A stretch of 64,000 bases of DNA from Porpolomopsis calyptriformis (Eukaryota; Basidiomycota; Agaricomycetes; Agaricales; Hygrophoraceae): assembly GCA_951640195.1 (NCBI GenBank), contig OX621163.1:992001-1056000 (forward strand). Reading direction: 5' to 3'. A model generated the notes under the pieces. That model did no database searches, was not told the DNA's origin, and saw only the letters and a program-made list of their open reading frames with translations. The translations under genes and the position numbers were made by a program. Shown here one piece after another: positions 34,072 to 46,800 of this stretch (the first letter of the stretch is position 1; every line of letters begins with the position of its first letter).

Positions 34072-35940
34072 TTACGCGCCATCGTCAGCCCCGTTGGTCC
34101 TTGGTGCAGAAGCCCTGTTAGTGGTGGAAGCGGCCGCGTTTACCCCCGTGCGGTCTTTCGAAGTCAACAAGCTCTGGAAGAAGTTATGCAGGACGTCATG
34201 CTGGGTTGGACCAGCCGTCGGACTTGGCGACCCCACTATCGGCGGGGATATTGGTTGGCGTCCTAGAGCAGGGTTTGTCCCCACAGATGACAGAGAGGAA
34301 GGGGGAGCTCGCCCTGGAGCCCGGGTTGGTGCTCTGCGGGCGGCATCCCCGCTAGCGCTTGACGCTCCCTCCATCTCGGCCAAGGCACGCTCTACGTTTG
34401 GCAAGCTGAAACTACTGCTTCCCATAGGACCGATGATGCCAGCGGCTGCTCCCGCCAAATCTGTTGGGTTACGGAAGGCGCCACGTGGGTCCCGATCCGG
34501 TTTCTTCGCGTTTTCGTCATAATTCTTGGCCAGGAAGGCTTGTTCCGGCATGGGGTTATTGAATAGTGGCAATGGGGGATGCTGTATGCGGGAAAAAGGG
34601 TTGCACGGGCAATAAACAGGAACTACACGCAGGACATACCTTAGCACCCCGATCGGGAACAATGGCACTAAACAGTTTCCTCGCCCCAAGGTCGGCCGCT
34701 TCACTGCTCGTAGCATCAAGATCGCGCTCCCACGCCTCACCCCACAGCTTGGGTTCGAATCCTTCCCTCATTACGATGATTTTTCCCCAGCTGTCCCAAC
34801 CTGCTGGAATGAGGATACGATCTCGATCTAACGCGTTAGATTTGTGTTGGAACGGGAAAGGGTTGCGAGCTGGCGTCACCGCATCTGTTCCCGATGCAAA
34901 GCTTGGGGACGGTGCTGGGGGTGTGAACAGTAAATGAAGGGCGTACTGCCTGAAGACTTGCAGTGTCCCCGGAAGCGGTGTCGTGTAGAATAATGCCGCG
35001 CCGTCTGACAACGCGTCTGTCTATATAAGGACTATAGATGTGAGAGCTTGGGTCACTCACATTTCAGACATATCGTTCGCAACACTTGCATTACAGTATC
35101 TGTTCTTTCTTCCCACTCGCCTCCCTTGCCCTTGACCATGCTTCCCATCCCGGATGGTCCGGCCGCAAGCTCATTGCTTTCGTCAATTAGGTCGGCTTTT
35201 GTACATGCCACAATAATTGGCACACCCGATGAATTATGAGTGAAGCTCCCAGGGCTGAGAGGCAGTAGCGTAGAAGATACCGCAGAGGTTGCGGGTAAGG
35301 GGTCATTAGATGGCTCGGTGAAATGCTGAAGATGATGCTGCACTAAGAAATGGTCAAAAGTGCCAAACAGTGACGGCGCCGGACTCACGTCGCTCCTTGC
35401 TTTCCTCTCGTATAATTTCTAGATCTCGGGTTCCGTCGCCCTTTGCCCATTTCTCTACCCAAATCAGCCACGCTTGCAGCTCTTCCACAAAGGTCCACGG
35501 CCGAGTCCAATCCAAAACGATCATGACAAGCGTGTGGGGAAGCGACGACCTCGGAGGTAAAAAATGAGGAAACAAAGCGGTGTACGACGGCGATTGGGAG
35601 GGAACGGTGTACACAGATAACCGGGCAAGGGTGTCTAGATTTGAGATAGGAAATGAGGAAAACACAAGTGCTCGCGAACAAGCCTACCTTCATCAGCGTC
35701 GTCCCTCACATCGGCAAATTGGTATCCCAAGGCAAAATCAGACTTCTGGTCGTCCTTGACTTCATCTGAAGAGGAAGTCTGCAGAAGGGCGGATACGAGA
35801 GTTGACTTCCCGGACGAGGGTTGGCCCAGCAAGAGTATCTGCTTTGATGGAATCGAGCGCGAGGAAGAGACTGAGTCCAGAATGGATGACCAGAGATCCT
35901 GTGGTGGTTCCTCGGGTGTTGAAGACCGCGACGCGTCCAT
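34072..35940 (-). CDS. Cytoplasmic dynein light intermediate chain
   Basis: The light intermediate chain is a Ras-like, GTPase-related subunit that links the dynein motor to cargo adaptors. A P-loop (LLLGQPSSGKSTLV) is near residue 35. It is followed by FALGYQFADVRDDADEDTLA-type sequence, TLVMIVLDWTRPWTFVEEL with the conserved W-T-R-P-W, VPIIVACTKADLID in the position of the NKxD motif, and LIPAGWDSWGKIIVMREGFE. A GTPase-like core of about 400 residues is followed by a long Ser/Pro/Ala-rich tail that includes HNFFQSLLTSK, resembling an adaptor-binding helix. Upstream codons in frame lack an ATG before a stop, so 35940 is the first usable start. Several introns are present. Confidence 0.9.
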
Positions 35941-36079
35941 GGGCAACGTTTCTTTGGTGGTGGTGGAACGTCCTTGAGAGGTTTGTTTCAACTCCGACAA
36001 CGCGACCTCAACGTTCGCGACGACGTCCTCATCCACCGTGACCGACGACCAGGCGAAGGTATCCTATCTGGACGCCATC
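35941..36079. promoter_or_regulatory. Divergent promoter region between dynein LIC and TIP41
   Basis: These 139 bp separate the first in-frame ATG codons of the two genes. Both frames run open back toward each other with GTG codons only, so the 5' UTRs are short or overlap. Confidence 0.4.
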
Positions 36080-37162
36080 ATGTCGAGCGCAGTAGCCATC
36101 CCTGAGCACAAACTGTCAGAATCTCCCACCTCGAGATCCATCGAGATCAACGACTGGCTTATCACAACGTCCACCAATCCCATCTCCAATGCCTTCCAGA
36201 TCAGCGACATTCAAGCCGCCCTGGGGTTTCCCTTGCCAGAAATGACATTCGGGAATAACTTTCTGACGTTGCAACATCACTCATCCGGGTGGAGCTATTC
36301 GTTTTCTGCTGAATACGCTTTAAAGGAGGTCAAGAATGGTGAATTTGAGGAGGGTGACGGCGGTGTCAAAGTTGGATATGCTGATGCCTGGCTAAAGAGT
36401 CGGTATGGGTAATTCTGCTCATCCTCGGTCACCTTCTCAACGGGACTGGCCATAGAACCGACCCGTCCTCGTTGCTTCCAATGCCAAAGACGATCATCAC
36501 AAAGCCGTACGACTGGACTTATACCACCACATATACGGGACACTCTGCCTCCGAATCTTTATCGTGGAGACCTGCCGAAACCGACAACACCTGTCACAGC
36601 ATTCCCTTCTCGGAGCTCACCCGACCCGATCCTATTCTGTTTTATGCAGAAATCCCCCTCTTTGAAGACGAACTGCATGACAATGGATCGTCCAGTCTGC
36701 TTGTGAGGATCGTGAGTGCGTCTTCACCCGCGCTTGTCCATGTACGCTTCGTCGATGTGTGGTGGACGTTAACTCTATCTTGGTCGACAGCGCGTGATGC
36801 CCACTTGCATTTTCATACTCTCGCGGTTTATCCTCCGTGTTGACAACGTCTTGTTTCGGACGCACGACACACGCGTATATCACTCCTTCTCCTCGAAGCC
36901 ACCGCTGATTGTACGGGAAACGAGTGGCTGGGAAGCTCCGTATGACAGGGTTGCGGGGGTATGTAAAGAATATTCATTTCGGGATGCACTGAATGAATCT
37001 GCCTTGTAGCAACTGCAGAAAAGGGACGATTTGACACCTCTGACCGACCCTGCATTCATTGGGAAGGTCTTGACCGAGCTGCCCTCGCAAATATCACAAC
37101 GAGAAGGTGCGGGGACGGGATGGAGGGGGTTGGGGACCAGAGTGGAAGTCGCTGAGCTGTAG
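36080..37162 (+). CDS. TIP41: Tip41, TOR/PP2A pathway regulator
   Basis: Tip41 binds Tap42 and PP2A-type phosphatases and acts in TOR signalling. The conserved body is plain: SIEINDWLITTSTNPISNAF, ALGFPLPEMTFGNNFLTL, SGWSYSFSAEYALKEV, YDWTYTTTYTG, RVDNVLFRTHDTRVYHSF and WEAPYDRVAG. Introns fall after KSR (about 36408-36456), after LLVRI (about 36713-36790) and after RVAG (about 36961-37008). The start at 36080 (MSSAVAIPEHKLSESP) lies a short distance before the conserved SRSIEIN block. The last exon ends RVEVAEL. The RRS1 start follows only 35 bp after the stop. Confidence 0.94.
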
Positions 37163-37196
37163 TAGTTTGTAATCGTGAGAATGATTAGTGTTTGCC

Positions 37197-38337
37197 ATGG
37201 ACGTTTCCAACATCCTCAACGTTCCTCAAAAGTAATTCATGATATCAACCGTTCACCCTCAGTTTTGACATTGAATCCAGCCAGTCCACCACTGTCGAGA
37301 AAGAGACCGCTCTCCAACTCGATGCCGGTTTTTTGACCGTGCTTGATCCCAACCGAGTAGACGAGGAGAGCTACAGGTGATGGTGCTATATCTCCCTCGT
37401 ATTTAACCCGCACTTTTTCATCGTTTATAGTTCAAATTTGGAGGAATATCTCCAATCCACAGCGAGAGATGGCACACAGACACTGCTCGCCTCGCTCTTC
37501 TCTCTCCCGACCTTACCCTCCCCCGACGGACCCTTGGCCCAACTGCCGGCACCCACCACCCATCTGCCACGCGCAAAGCCGCTCCCCAAACCCAAGCCGC
37601 CAACGAAATGGGAACGCTTTGCGGCGGCCAAGGGTATCCAACACAAGTCGCGTGACATGAAGGTGTGGGACGAGGAAAGACAGGATTGGGTGAACAGGTG
37701 GGGCCGGGCGGGAAGGAATAAGCAAGCGGAAGAGCAGTGGATCACAGAAGTTCCTCTCAACGCTGGTAAATTCTTTCTGCATCAGAATGGGCTGCAGGGA
37801 CTAAGTATGAACCCCGAGATGCTACATTCGATCCAGCAAAAATAGCTCGCAACGAGCGCAAAGAAAGGGTAGCCAAAAACGAGCAGCAGCGTATACAAAA
37901 CACTGCCAGGACGATGCCAAACGAGCGGGAGGAGAGGAAAAGAGCGATTGACAAGACGCTTGCAACCACTCGCGTCAGTACGGCTAGTATGGGCAGATTT
38001 GACAAGAAACTCGAGGGCGAAAAGAAGATGAAGGGCGTGAAACGGAAGGTACGTCGACCGTCCCTTTAAGACAGACCAACTAAAAATCAACTACCTTCAG
38101 TTCGATCCAACCGAGGCCCCAACAAGTAACGAGACGAAGGCATCCTTGGCACTCATTTCGAAACTTCAAAGCGATGCTAAAAAAATACGGAAAGAGCCCG
38201 CAGGAGAGAGCATATTAAATACTCGCAAGGCTGTTCGGTTCGCCAGCCAAGGCAGGGGTGCAATTGCCCTGGGACGAGAAGCCTCAGGAGAAGGAGGGAA
38301 AAAGACGGGACGAAAACATGTCAGGCAGAAGCGTTAA
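37197..38337 (+). CDS. RRS1: Rrs1, ribosome biogenesis factor
   Basis: Rrs1 is a nucleolar protein that brings 5S RNP into 60S pre-ribosomes. Conserved blocks are TVEKETALQLDAGFLTVLDP, LLASLFSLP, HLPRAKPLPKPKPPTKWERF, AAAKGIQHKSRDMKVWDEER, DWVNRWGRAGRNK and KIARNERKERVAKNEQQR, with a basic tail (GRKHVRQKR). To keep frame the first exon (MDVSNILNVPQ, 35 bases) must be spliced over only 31 nt (37232-37262). The second intron, before SSNLEEYLQS, is about 54 nt. Later introns lie near 37765-37818 and 38050-38099. Confidence 0.92.
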
Positions 38338-38383
38338 TACCAGACAGCAGATGATTCATTAATCAACCAAAATGAATACTGAG

Positions 38384-39503
38384 CTACCTCGCTAATACAT
38401 CAACAGGAAGCCGGTCAAGGTCGGCCTTGCCATCCTTGAGCCATTCTTTGTTGACTAGCTTTTCCCTTTCCGCATAGTACAATCGGTACACCAACCTGAT
38501 CGTACCCTCGCTGACGCCCGCGACAGCACTAATCTCCTTTGCTGGTTTCATTCTACCCAACAGATGACACGTGAAGTAAATAGCCCCACCAGCTATGGAC
38601 ACCGGACTCCGGCCGTCTGCAATACCATGGTTCCTCGCTGTGATGATGATATCCGCGCAGATTGACTGCACACTAACAGGCAAGTCGAGGTGATTGCAGT
38701 ATCGTACAAGGAGTTTTTCGGGACCCATCACCGGCGGGGCAGTGGAACTGTGAGCGGAGGCACCTGGAGTCAGGTTGAAAGCTTGCTCGAGCGCCTTGTA
38801 GCACTGTCCGAGGGTCTTTTTCGAAACGTTCGTCAAGTCGCATATCTCGCGGAATGTGCGTGGCACATGCGCCTGGCGGCACGCAATGAAAATACAGGCA
38901 GCGATGACAGCGTCAAGAGATTTTCCACGTAAAAGCTTCTCCTCGTCTGAGCGCTTGTAGAGTTGCTTGGCGATATCGCTGATAAGTTTCGGAAGTGAAA
39001 ACTGGTCACACCAGTTGGAGATGTCGCGGAAGGCAGTGAGGAGGTTACGCTCTGAGCGAGAATTCTGGGAACGTGACGCTGCGCGCTGAAGCTCTCGTGC
39101 AATGCCTGTACCACCGTCACGAAAACTTATGACGGTATCAAGCTGCTCGATGCCCTCCATCAGTGGGTCTGAAGCCGCACCGACACGGGATGGGTCATCT
39201 CCTTCGTCATTGGCGAATGTCTGGATGAGTTGTTTGAAAGATCCAGTAATATTCCGGAAGAAAGAAGTGGAAATGAGGCTAGATACTTACACGCCATTCA
39301 CTCCTTGTGTCAACAATTCTGTCACCGAGTACCAATCCACATGTACCACAAACGAGGTCTCCGCTACCAAACTCTTCGACGATGTTCGGGTTGGGGTCTC
39401 TGCACTCTGGGCAAATGAGACGAATGGCCAAGTCTGGGCCAAAGGATGGTTGAGCACTCTTATGCGAATTGGCAGCGAGTGGAAATGGTTGTAAATAAGC
39501 CAT
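38384..39503 (-). CDS. SUA7: Transcription initiation factor TFIIB
   Basis: TFIIB bridges TBP-bound promoter DNA and RNA polymerase II. The N-terminal zinc ribbon is present ([17 protein letters not shown] then [18 protein letters not shown]), followed by the B-finger/reader [18 protein letters not shown]. Two cyclin-fold repeats follow: [20 protein letters not shown] with [20 protein letters not shown], and [20 protein letters not shown] with [20 protein letters not shown]. One intron (about 39290-39225) interrupts the ribbon-reader join. The start [12 protein letters not shown] at 39503 is close to the ribbon, as is usual. Confidence 0.96.
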
Positions 39504-39735
39504 TGGTATGGTCGAAGAGAGGTAGCGTAAGAAAGACTCGAGGTGGTTGAGACCGAAGGGCTGCTGACTGCTGACAAACAATGACAAAGCAATGTCCTTC
39601 GAGATCACGTGATTTGTACTGCCCTCACTATAACAATTAACCACTTTGGCAATTCAATAATGTTCTCAATTACTGAGCGATACATAACATGCTTCCCGAG
39701 CTATACATATTTGCACGACGATTGGTGGTGTGGTC

Positions 39736-42156
39736 CTATTGTCCCCTGTAAGCCTTGACCAATAGCGGCATTTGATTGCCACCATTGGGGTCTGAAATAA
39801 CCAACGGCCGTTGCACAATGGTCGTCTTCTTGACAATATCCGATGCGGGTACGGCAAGCTTAAATTCAAACGCCCGCACCAGGGCAAACAAGAGGGCCTT
39901 TGTCCTGTATGAACTCGACGTCAGCTGCCGCGAAGGGGAAAAGTCAAATTAAACTAACTCCACGATCGAGAATCGATAACCGATGCACGCTCGGGGGCCA
40001 CCCGAGAAAGTCAACATATTGCCCCAAACTCCAGGAATGCAACTAACGGCTTCGGGAATCGACTCCCATCGTTCCGGTCTTTTTTTAGAGAATGTGTGAG
40101 ACCAAGAAATATGATTCAGTGTGGCACTCACTTGAATTCCCTAGCATCCTCCCCCCAGAGAGACTTGGACCTGTTCATCGCCAGAATGGGGACAAATATG
40201 GTCTCACCCTTCCTAATCCTGTCCACAACGCCGATAAATCTTTGACGGGCAATTCAACTAATCCTTTGTGGCCCGTACCTGACACAGTCCCTTGACACGC
40301 CCTTCTTATCTACGAAGGGAGTATTCAGCGGCAAAATGTCGTCCTTCGTTGCGACCCGGATAGTCGCAGGCACCGGCGCATGCACACGTAGCGTCTCGCG
40401 CACGACAGCGTCGAGATATGGGAGTGCGTTAAGCTCATCCATTGTGGGGTTGTCAGTCGAAAGGCTGAGGAGTTCATTACGTAATTTGGCTTGTATGGCC
40501 TGGTCAATGGATAGAGCGTAAAGCGCCCAGGTAGTTGCAGTACTGGACCGTAGCTGAGATTAGGCAACAAACGGGACAATTTACAGTTCTGTATTACCTC
40601 GTGGTCTCATGCCCGGCGACCAAGAATGTCGGAACCTCTGCAAAGGCCATACATACTTCATGTCCATTTCTACCTCGGAACCGAGGAGAACAACGTACGA
40701 GCGACAACATCTTCATCACTCAGCCGGTGGGTCTCTGGCAAGTCGGTATCCATGTTCGCGCGAATTAGCAATGACAATAGATCGCGGGCCTGCACATCTC
40801 CTTTTCCAATAGAAGATCTGCCAGCAGCGTTGGAAGCAATGGCGGCTTTACTGTCCTGGACAAGATTCAGTCCAATCCGTGACATAGTGGCCTTTGCCTG
40901 CCGTATTACGTAGTCCCGCTTGGTTAGAGGCTGGATAGGGATTGGTCTTTCACGAGAATGAGTACGTGGGGTAAGAAGACATACCAATCGTCGGGCGATA
41001 GGAATGTATGCTTGGAGAATGGGGAGCAATGATAATTGTGCGCCCGCATGAAAAATGGTCGAGAAGGCTTTGCTGAGCTCGCTTGGCTTGCCGTCATTGT
41101 TAAGAGTGTTAAATTTGTAGTCAAAACCTATTCATCGAAGTTTGCAAGGTGCTAATCTTAAACAACGAGAACTCACCTGCCATTCCAATAATATCAAATG
41201 TTGCCCTGCTAAGCCACATTAGAGCATCAATGCGTGCCAGTTCGTCGCCTTTCTTGGCGAGTTCAGCTGACCAGATGTCTCGGAGCTGTCATAAGCGGGG
41301 ACTGGATTAACGAACATCACGATGGGGGGAATTCGCATCCCGGAGCACCTGGTTAGCCTTTTCGACAAATATTCCAGTTAATTCTCGAATTTGCCCTGGG
41401 CCAAATGCGGGGTTCTTAGTGGAGAGTTAAGCAGAGGGAAGAGGCATAGGAAGAAAGCACAATACCATTATCCTTCGCTGATTCGTTGGAAAGTTGTTGT
41501 CAGAAGGCCCGTTCTCTGCACAATGTCTTTCTCATACCTGCTTCCGGTGTTTTTCGCCTACGGAGGTCTGAAATGAGTGTGAGGGCATCAAGACAATATG
41601 CCTCGTTACCTTCTACAACAAGCAGACCTTAAAGAGAGGGAAATAGATCAATGCTTAGTGGTTGAAACTTGCACTTGTGCACACCAGCTCCAAGAATGCG
41701 GGTTAAATTATACCGAGCTGGCGCTGGTTTTTGATAAACATTGTTATTCATGAGGACATGGGTCAAGGCCTTCGTATCCATAGTAAACAAGCGATCCGTC
41801 TGTCAACCAAAATCGCATTATAACTCGAGGGATTTAGAGCGAGGCGAACTGGACCCACGTTAAGGAATCCCTTGTACGTGATCGTAGGTCCGTATTCTTC
41901 TAACCATTTCTCATGCAGCACGGAATTTTCCTGAACCACAGGCGGTTAGTGAGCTCGTACTAAGTTTGGATGGGTTTCAATAACTAACGGATTGCCATAT
42001 TTCCTTGAAATTTCCGTAGATGAAACTCCTGTTCTTCGGACCTGGGAGATCCCTTAGAGGTGAGGTGAATTGACGATAGAAATAGCCGATGATCTGGTAA
42101 AGGGCAAATAGGAGTAGTGTCCCTCCAAACGACACGAGGAGGTTTAGCAGGACCAT
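39736..42156 (-). CDS. Cytochrome P450 monooxygenase
   Basis: An N-terminal membrane anchor ([20 protein letters not shown]) and a Pro-rich hinge (LRDLPGPK) are followed by all P450 marks: I-helix [14 protein letters not shown], the ExxR motif in [24 protein letters not shown], and the heme loop [17 protein letters not shown] with the Cys ligand. A full set of introns joins in frame, including a short one that restores [20 protein letters not shown]. The C-terminus ends LLVKAYRGQ. The substrate cannot be inferred. The neighbours (TFIIB, nucleoside hydrolase) give no sign of a biosynthetic cluster. Subfamily naming would need a database comparison. Confidence 0.93.
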
Positions 42157-42301
42157 CGATATCGAAGGTGAGACTTGAGTCCCGCTCTTTTATGGTGGCC
42201 GATGAGTAAAGGTAACGCAATCAGCCTGACACTGCCACGGCAAGATCAAGCCGTTCGGTCACCACCAACAGACGCGGCTAATTTTGCAGAGGAGCGACAA
42301 G
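42157..42301. promoter_or_regulatory. Divergent promoter region between P450 and nucleoside hydrolase
   Basis: These 145 bp separate the two start codons. No clear named element was seen. Confidence 0.35.
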
Positions 42302-43720
42302 ATGGGCTTGCGTTATGTATGGCTTGACGCTGATCCAGTATGTCCACTCAAGCATGTCATTGCTACTAATATCGATCTGTCTAAATTGGCAGGGTCACGA
42401 CGATGCATTGAGCCTCCTGCTCGCCGTGCACTGCACCAATATACATGTTCTGGGAGTCTCGACGGTGATCTATACAGAATGATCCGGATTTCTCTGTCGT
42501 TGATCACTTGTTTTTTTCTAGGTACACGGAAACACGGATATCTCCTGTACCACAAATAACGCCGCTCGATGTCTGTTTGCTTGGGGTGCACCCTCGCATG
42601 TTCGTGTCTATCCCGGGGCCTCCAAACCGCTCCTCAGTTCTGCCAGACATGATCCTGAAATCCATGGTGTTGACGGCCTGGGAGGTGTTGAAGGACTCCC
42701 TGATGCAGACCATCCAGAAGTACGGGCACGCCTCGCCGCTGATGAGAATGGTGACCCTATAAGGGCGGTCGAAGGGATGGCCAGGCTGATAAGCGAAACT
42801 TGGAAGAAGGGAGTAGGTCGTCAGGTGACGGTCGTCTCGACTGGGCCCACTACCAACATCGGTGGGGCGTTTTCTTCGCATGTCATTAATTGGCGGTGCT
42901 CACTCCTACATGGTTATAGCCCTCTTCGTCAGCACCTACCCAGACCTTATTGACGCCGTCGAGGAATTTGTCTTTATGGGAGGAGCCATTGGTCTTGGGA
43001 ACCGGTCCGCCGTTGCAGGTTGGTGAGCCTCCATCATCCCTGCTACATGTGCTTATGCTGATCGCAACAGAGTTCAATATTTTGTGCGACCGTACGAATT
43101 TTCCTATCTCCACTTGTCTTCTTGACTGGTCTGACTATAATCTAGCACATGCGGCACAGATTGTCCTTGATACCCCAGTGAAGAAAACTATGATACCCCT
43201 CAACGTGACACACACTGCTATCGTCACCAAACAAGTCCATAAACAAATACTCTCCCGAGGCGATGCACCAGTCGATGCCGTCGAGCTTCCTAGACCTTCC
43301 AGTAATCTCCGGCACACCCTTTCAACGCTCATCACATTCTTTGCCGAATCCTACAAATCAACCTTCGGTTTCGAGAACGGTCCTCCGCTTCACGATGCAT
43401 TGACCATAGCCTATGTATCATGCCCGAATCTGTTCATCTCCGAGCGATATCGCGTGGATGTCGAGTTGACTGGAATGCATTCTTTTGGACAAACGGTGAT
43501 GGACGTCTGGCACTATCGCTCGTGCAACGATTCTTGGGGCCCGCTGGGCAAAAATTGCCTTGTGGCCAAGTCTGTCAATGTAAGCATTTCCATCACAATC
43601 GTACGTCCTCCCGCTTAATTCATCGTTCAGATCGAAAGATTTTTTAATTTCCTCCTCGAATGTGTAGAAAAGTGTGATAAATCATCTCCGTTGAATAAAT
43701 TAGATAGAGGCTCTGCATGA
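42302..43720 (+). CDS. Inosine/uridine-preferring nucleoside hydrolase
   Basis: These calcium-dependent enzymes split ribonucleosides into base and ribose for salvage. The signature is assembled across the first intron: WLDADPGHDDALSLLLAVH, with the Asp cluster that binds Ca and ribose. Then come VSTVHGNTDISCTTNNAAR, VSTGPTTNIAL, FVFMGGAIGLGNRSAVAEFN and PPLHDALTIAYV, whose His-Asp is the C-terminal catalytic and Ca-binding pair. An intron after KSVN replaces an apparent read-through stop, and the last exon gives IERFFNFLLECVEKCDKSS. The product is about 370 residues. Substrate preference (uridine or inosine) cannot be told. Confidence 0.92.
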
Positions 43721-43807
43721 GTCCAACTGTAGGTATAGGTGTATACATAAGAGAAATACTGTAGATTGATGAATACGATAAACTAGTTAAACCTTCAACT
43801 AAATCAG

Positions 43808-46800
43808 TCACATTCCACCATCCGCGAATATACTGTTCAGGGGTCGATTCGGACGTTGTCTTCTCTTTCCGTCCTTCATGCTACGAATGGCTTGATCCAG
43901 GTCTCCCCTTCCAATAGACTTTCGTCCGGCCGCACGACCTTGAGAAGCAATGGCAGGCGACTTTAATGAATTGAGTGTCACATCTCCACCAGCCTTGATC
44001 GTCTGGGAGAGAAGATGAGAATGATGCCAATGATAATAGGTAGTGTACGAACGAGGTCTGCGACTGTCTCCTCTGGGGACGCCACCAAGGCCTTGGGCGA
44101 CTCTGGTGTTTTCTCTTCAGCATAATGGACCTCCAGCGAACATTTCTGGTATCGGAGCCTCAGCATCTGTGGTGGTTTGAGACAATAGCTACAACTGACC
44201 TGGAGGGAAGTCGCAAACGAAGAGATAAGCCCGAAAAAATCCTCTGGTTTGGGAGTATCGGGCGAGTCGGGTTTTTCACCGTAATAAATGAGAAGAGATC
44301 GTAGCTCCTCCTCGACAGATGTTCCCATCTTCTTCAGTGCTTCCACACTTGGGCCAACTTGCACTACAAAAGGCTGCCACAAAGGTAAAGGGTAGCCTTG
44401 AGAATTAAGGGAAAATGTATTACCTGCATCACATGTACGAACTGGTCATTTTCCGGCAGTGGAGAAAGTTGCCTTAGTTGCTGGATCTCGTCTTTCACTT
44501 GATCCGAGCCAGATACCAAGCTGTTGACAGATTGCATGATCGTCTGGACAGAGACTATACCCCGGATATTTAGTCGGCAATCCAATTGCATGATGGTAAA
44601 CTTGCCTCGGGCAGCAGCATCTAAATGTGGTAGATCATCCGTAAATGAGATTAATGAAGGGTCGGTCCGTAAGAGGACTCGAGCTAGGTAATGGAGGAGT
44701 GTTGGGCACTCGGGTCCCCCTCTCGCCGTCTTTGTTTCTTTCATCTAATAAACCAGAGTCAGGAGGGAAAACAAAGTGGAGGGATATAAATCACTTTTAA
44801 CAAAGCATCGAGCTGAAATCCCCGAGCTCCTCCGCGGAATGTTGAGTCATTTAACGCGTTTCCAAGAGCTAGGACAGCCTTTGCGCGTCTAAATTAGCTA
44901 ATGCTCATAGTTGATACAAAATAGAATCCATCTCAACTCGTAAGATTTTCCTGAATCTCAGAGACGAACGTAGTTCATGAGAAGCATTCCGTAACGTGTT
45001 CAATTCCGGCCTGATTTCTTCGATGTCTAGATCCAACTTCCGCCGGTACAGAATGCAGTCTAGGCGTTCTGAAAGCCGTGGAATGGTCATGATCTAAACG
45101 ACTGTCACTCTGTCTGATCAATGGGAAGGAGAAGACAACTTGCCTGATGGAAGTATTGATCAGCCTTGGCCAACTTGCTCACGTCACCGAAACCTTTGAT
45201 ACGCCCAATCTTCGGGACGTTAGTTGGTGACAGAATCCGGACGGAATGTACATACCTCCTCCAAGGTTGGGAGCTGCTTGCTGATGGCCTTCAAGTCATC
45301 AAAGGACAATCGGTCGTCCACCTCTAAAAGAGCTTTGCGAATATCGGGGAAGCCAAGCTTTATACGCGAAAGCATGATGGCTGAAAGTCGATAAGTGAGA
45401 AATATTCTTGGTCAGGACGAATGGCCTACCGATGTTGTTGGCGCGGGTGATATCTAAGAGAGTTGTTACAGTCTGCCTTTTGGCAGGGCTTGTTGGCTGA
45501 TATGGTGTGGCAGATGAAGTATCAATTGAAAAAGTCGCTTCCAGGTCCTCCATATTGAATGTTATCGACGATGGGACATCATTCCAAACAGTCAATGATC
45601 CAGTGAAGCCTATCTTGTTCCAGAAAAATGGTTTCAACTTCTTGACTGGTTGCGGGTGTTTCCGTTTAAATTTCATTCCCAGCATAGGGGGTGCAGGAGG
45701 AGGAGGAGGAGGCTTGGGCGGGCCACTGTTCGAATCTCCAATGAGTGGCCCTGGAGGGGGAGGAGGTATAGGGGGGAAGATACCAGGAGGGGAATATTGG
45801 GGTGGCGGTGGCGGCGGTGGCGGTGGCGGTTGTGGTGGTTGTGACGGCGACGGCGGTATGTGATGCCATTCACTTTCGGTCATTTCTGTTCGACTTTCTG
45901 ACATCCCGGAAGAATGTTGGGGGAAGACTGATGGAGGAAGTAGCGCAGCATGTGAAGGCGGCGGTGGGGGTGGAGGAGGGGGAGGGGCGGGAGGGAAAGG
46001 AGTGTTTGTCGCGATGGATGACCGCGGCTGAGATGAATCGGATGATTCTGGTGCAGGGCGTTTGTGCTTTGTCGGGGGTGGAGGCGGAGCAAAATTTGCC
46101 TTGAACTCCTTCTCTGTAGCAAATTTCGGTTTGGCAGCCAACTGAGCCTTGAGATCTGCGACTTCTGAGCACAGGGAGGAAATTTGACTGTCTTTTTGGG
46201 CAAGGCTCTCGATAGCTCGAGTAGCCATCAGCTCAGCATCAATTTCCGCCTCCCGATTTTCAATTCTATCCTCCTCTCTGGATTGGAAGCGAGTGTACAC
46301 CGATTCCAAAGCCCGCTTGAGATAAATTATCTCCTTGTCCTTGAGATCGATTGTGTTCTCAAGCTCGCCGTTCTAGAAAAATGACGATGAATAGGACCCA
46401 GCTTGTCGTATTCGGTCACCAACCTGGGTCTTCAGCTTGGCAATTTTATCCATTAGTGCATTCCGTTTGATTCGATCTCGATCTCGTCTAGCACGTTCGT
46501 CCTGGCAACAACTCGTATCTACAATTTCAGTGGGAGGTGAATTGTCAACTTACTGCGTCTCTGCCTTCAGTTGGATGTTCAGATTTGAATCTATCAACTT
46601 CAGCCTGTAGTTGTAGGACTTGTTTTTCTTTGAGTACAAGACGCTGGACAAGGCCATGAAAATTCTGCGTGCAATATATTGAGTAAGAGCACATATCAAA
46701 GAGTAAATATATATATACTTCTGGTCCGCCTTTACTAGTGTTTTTGCTGTGTGGAATAGGGAGGCTTAGCGGCAGGGACTTCAGAGTGTTAATTTCGGCA

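Noticed and set aside
39736..43720. Possible P450/nucleoside hydrolase metabolite cluster
   Set aside because: Only one oxidative enzyme is present, and the neighbours are TFIIB and a formin. No synthase, transporter or regulator is nearby.
45507..45863. Gly-rich plus-strand frame
   Set aside because: It is the complement of the poly-Pro FH1 region of the formin.
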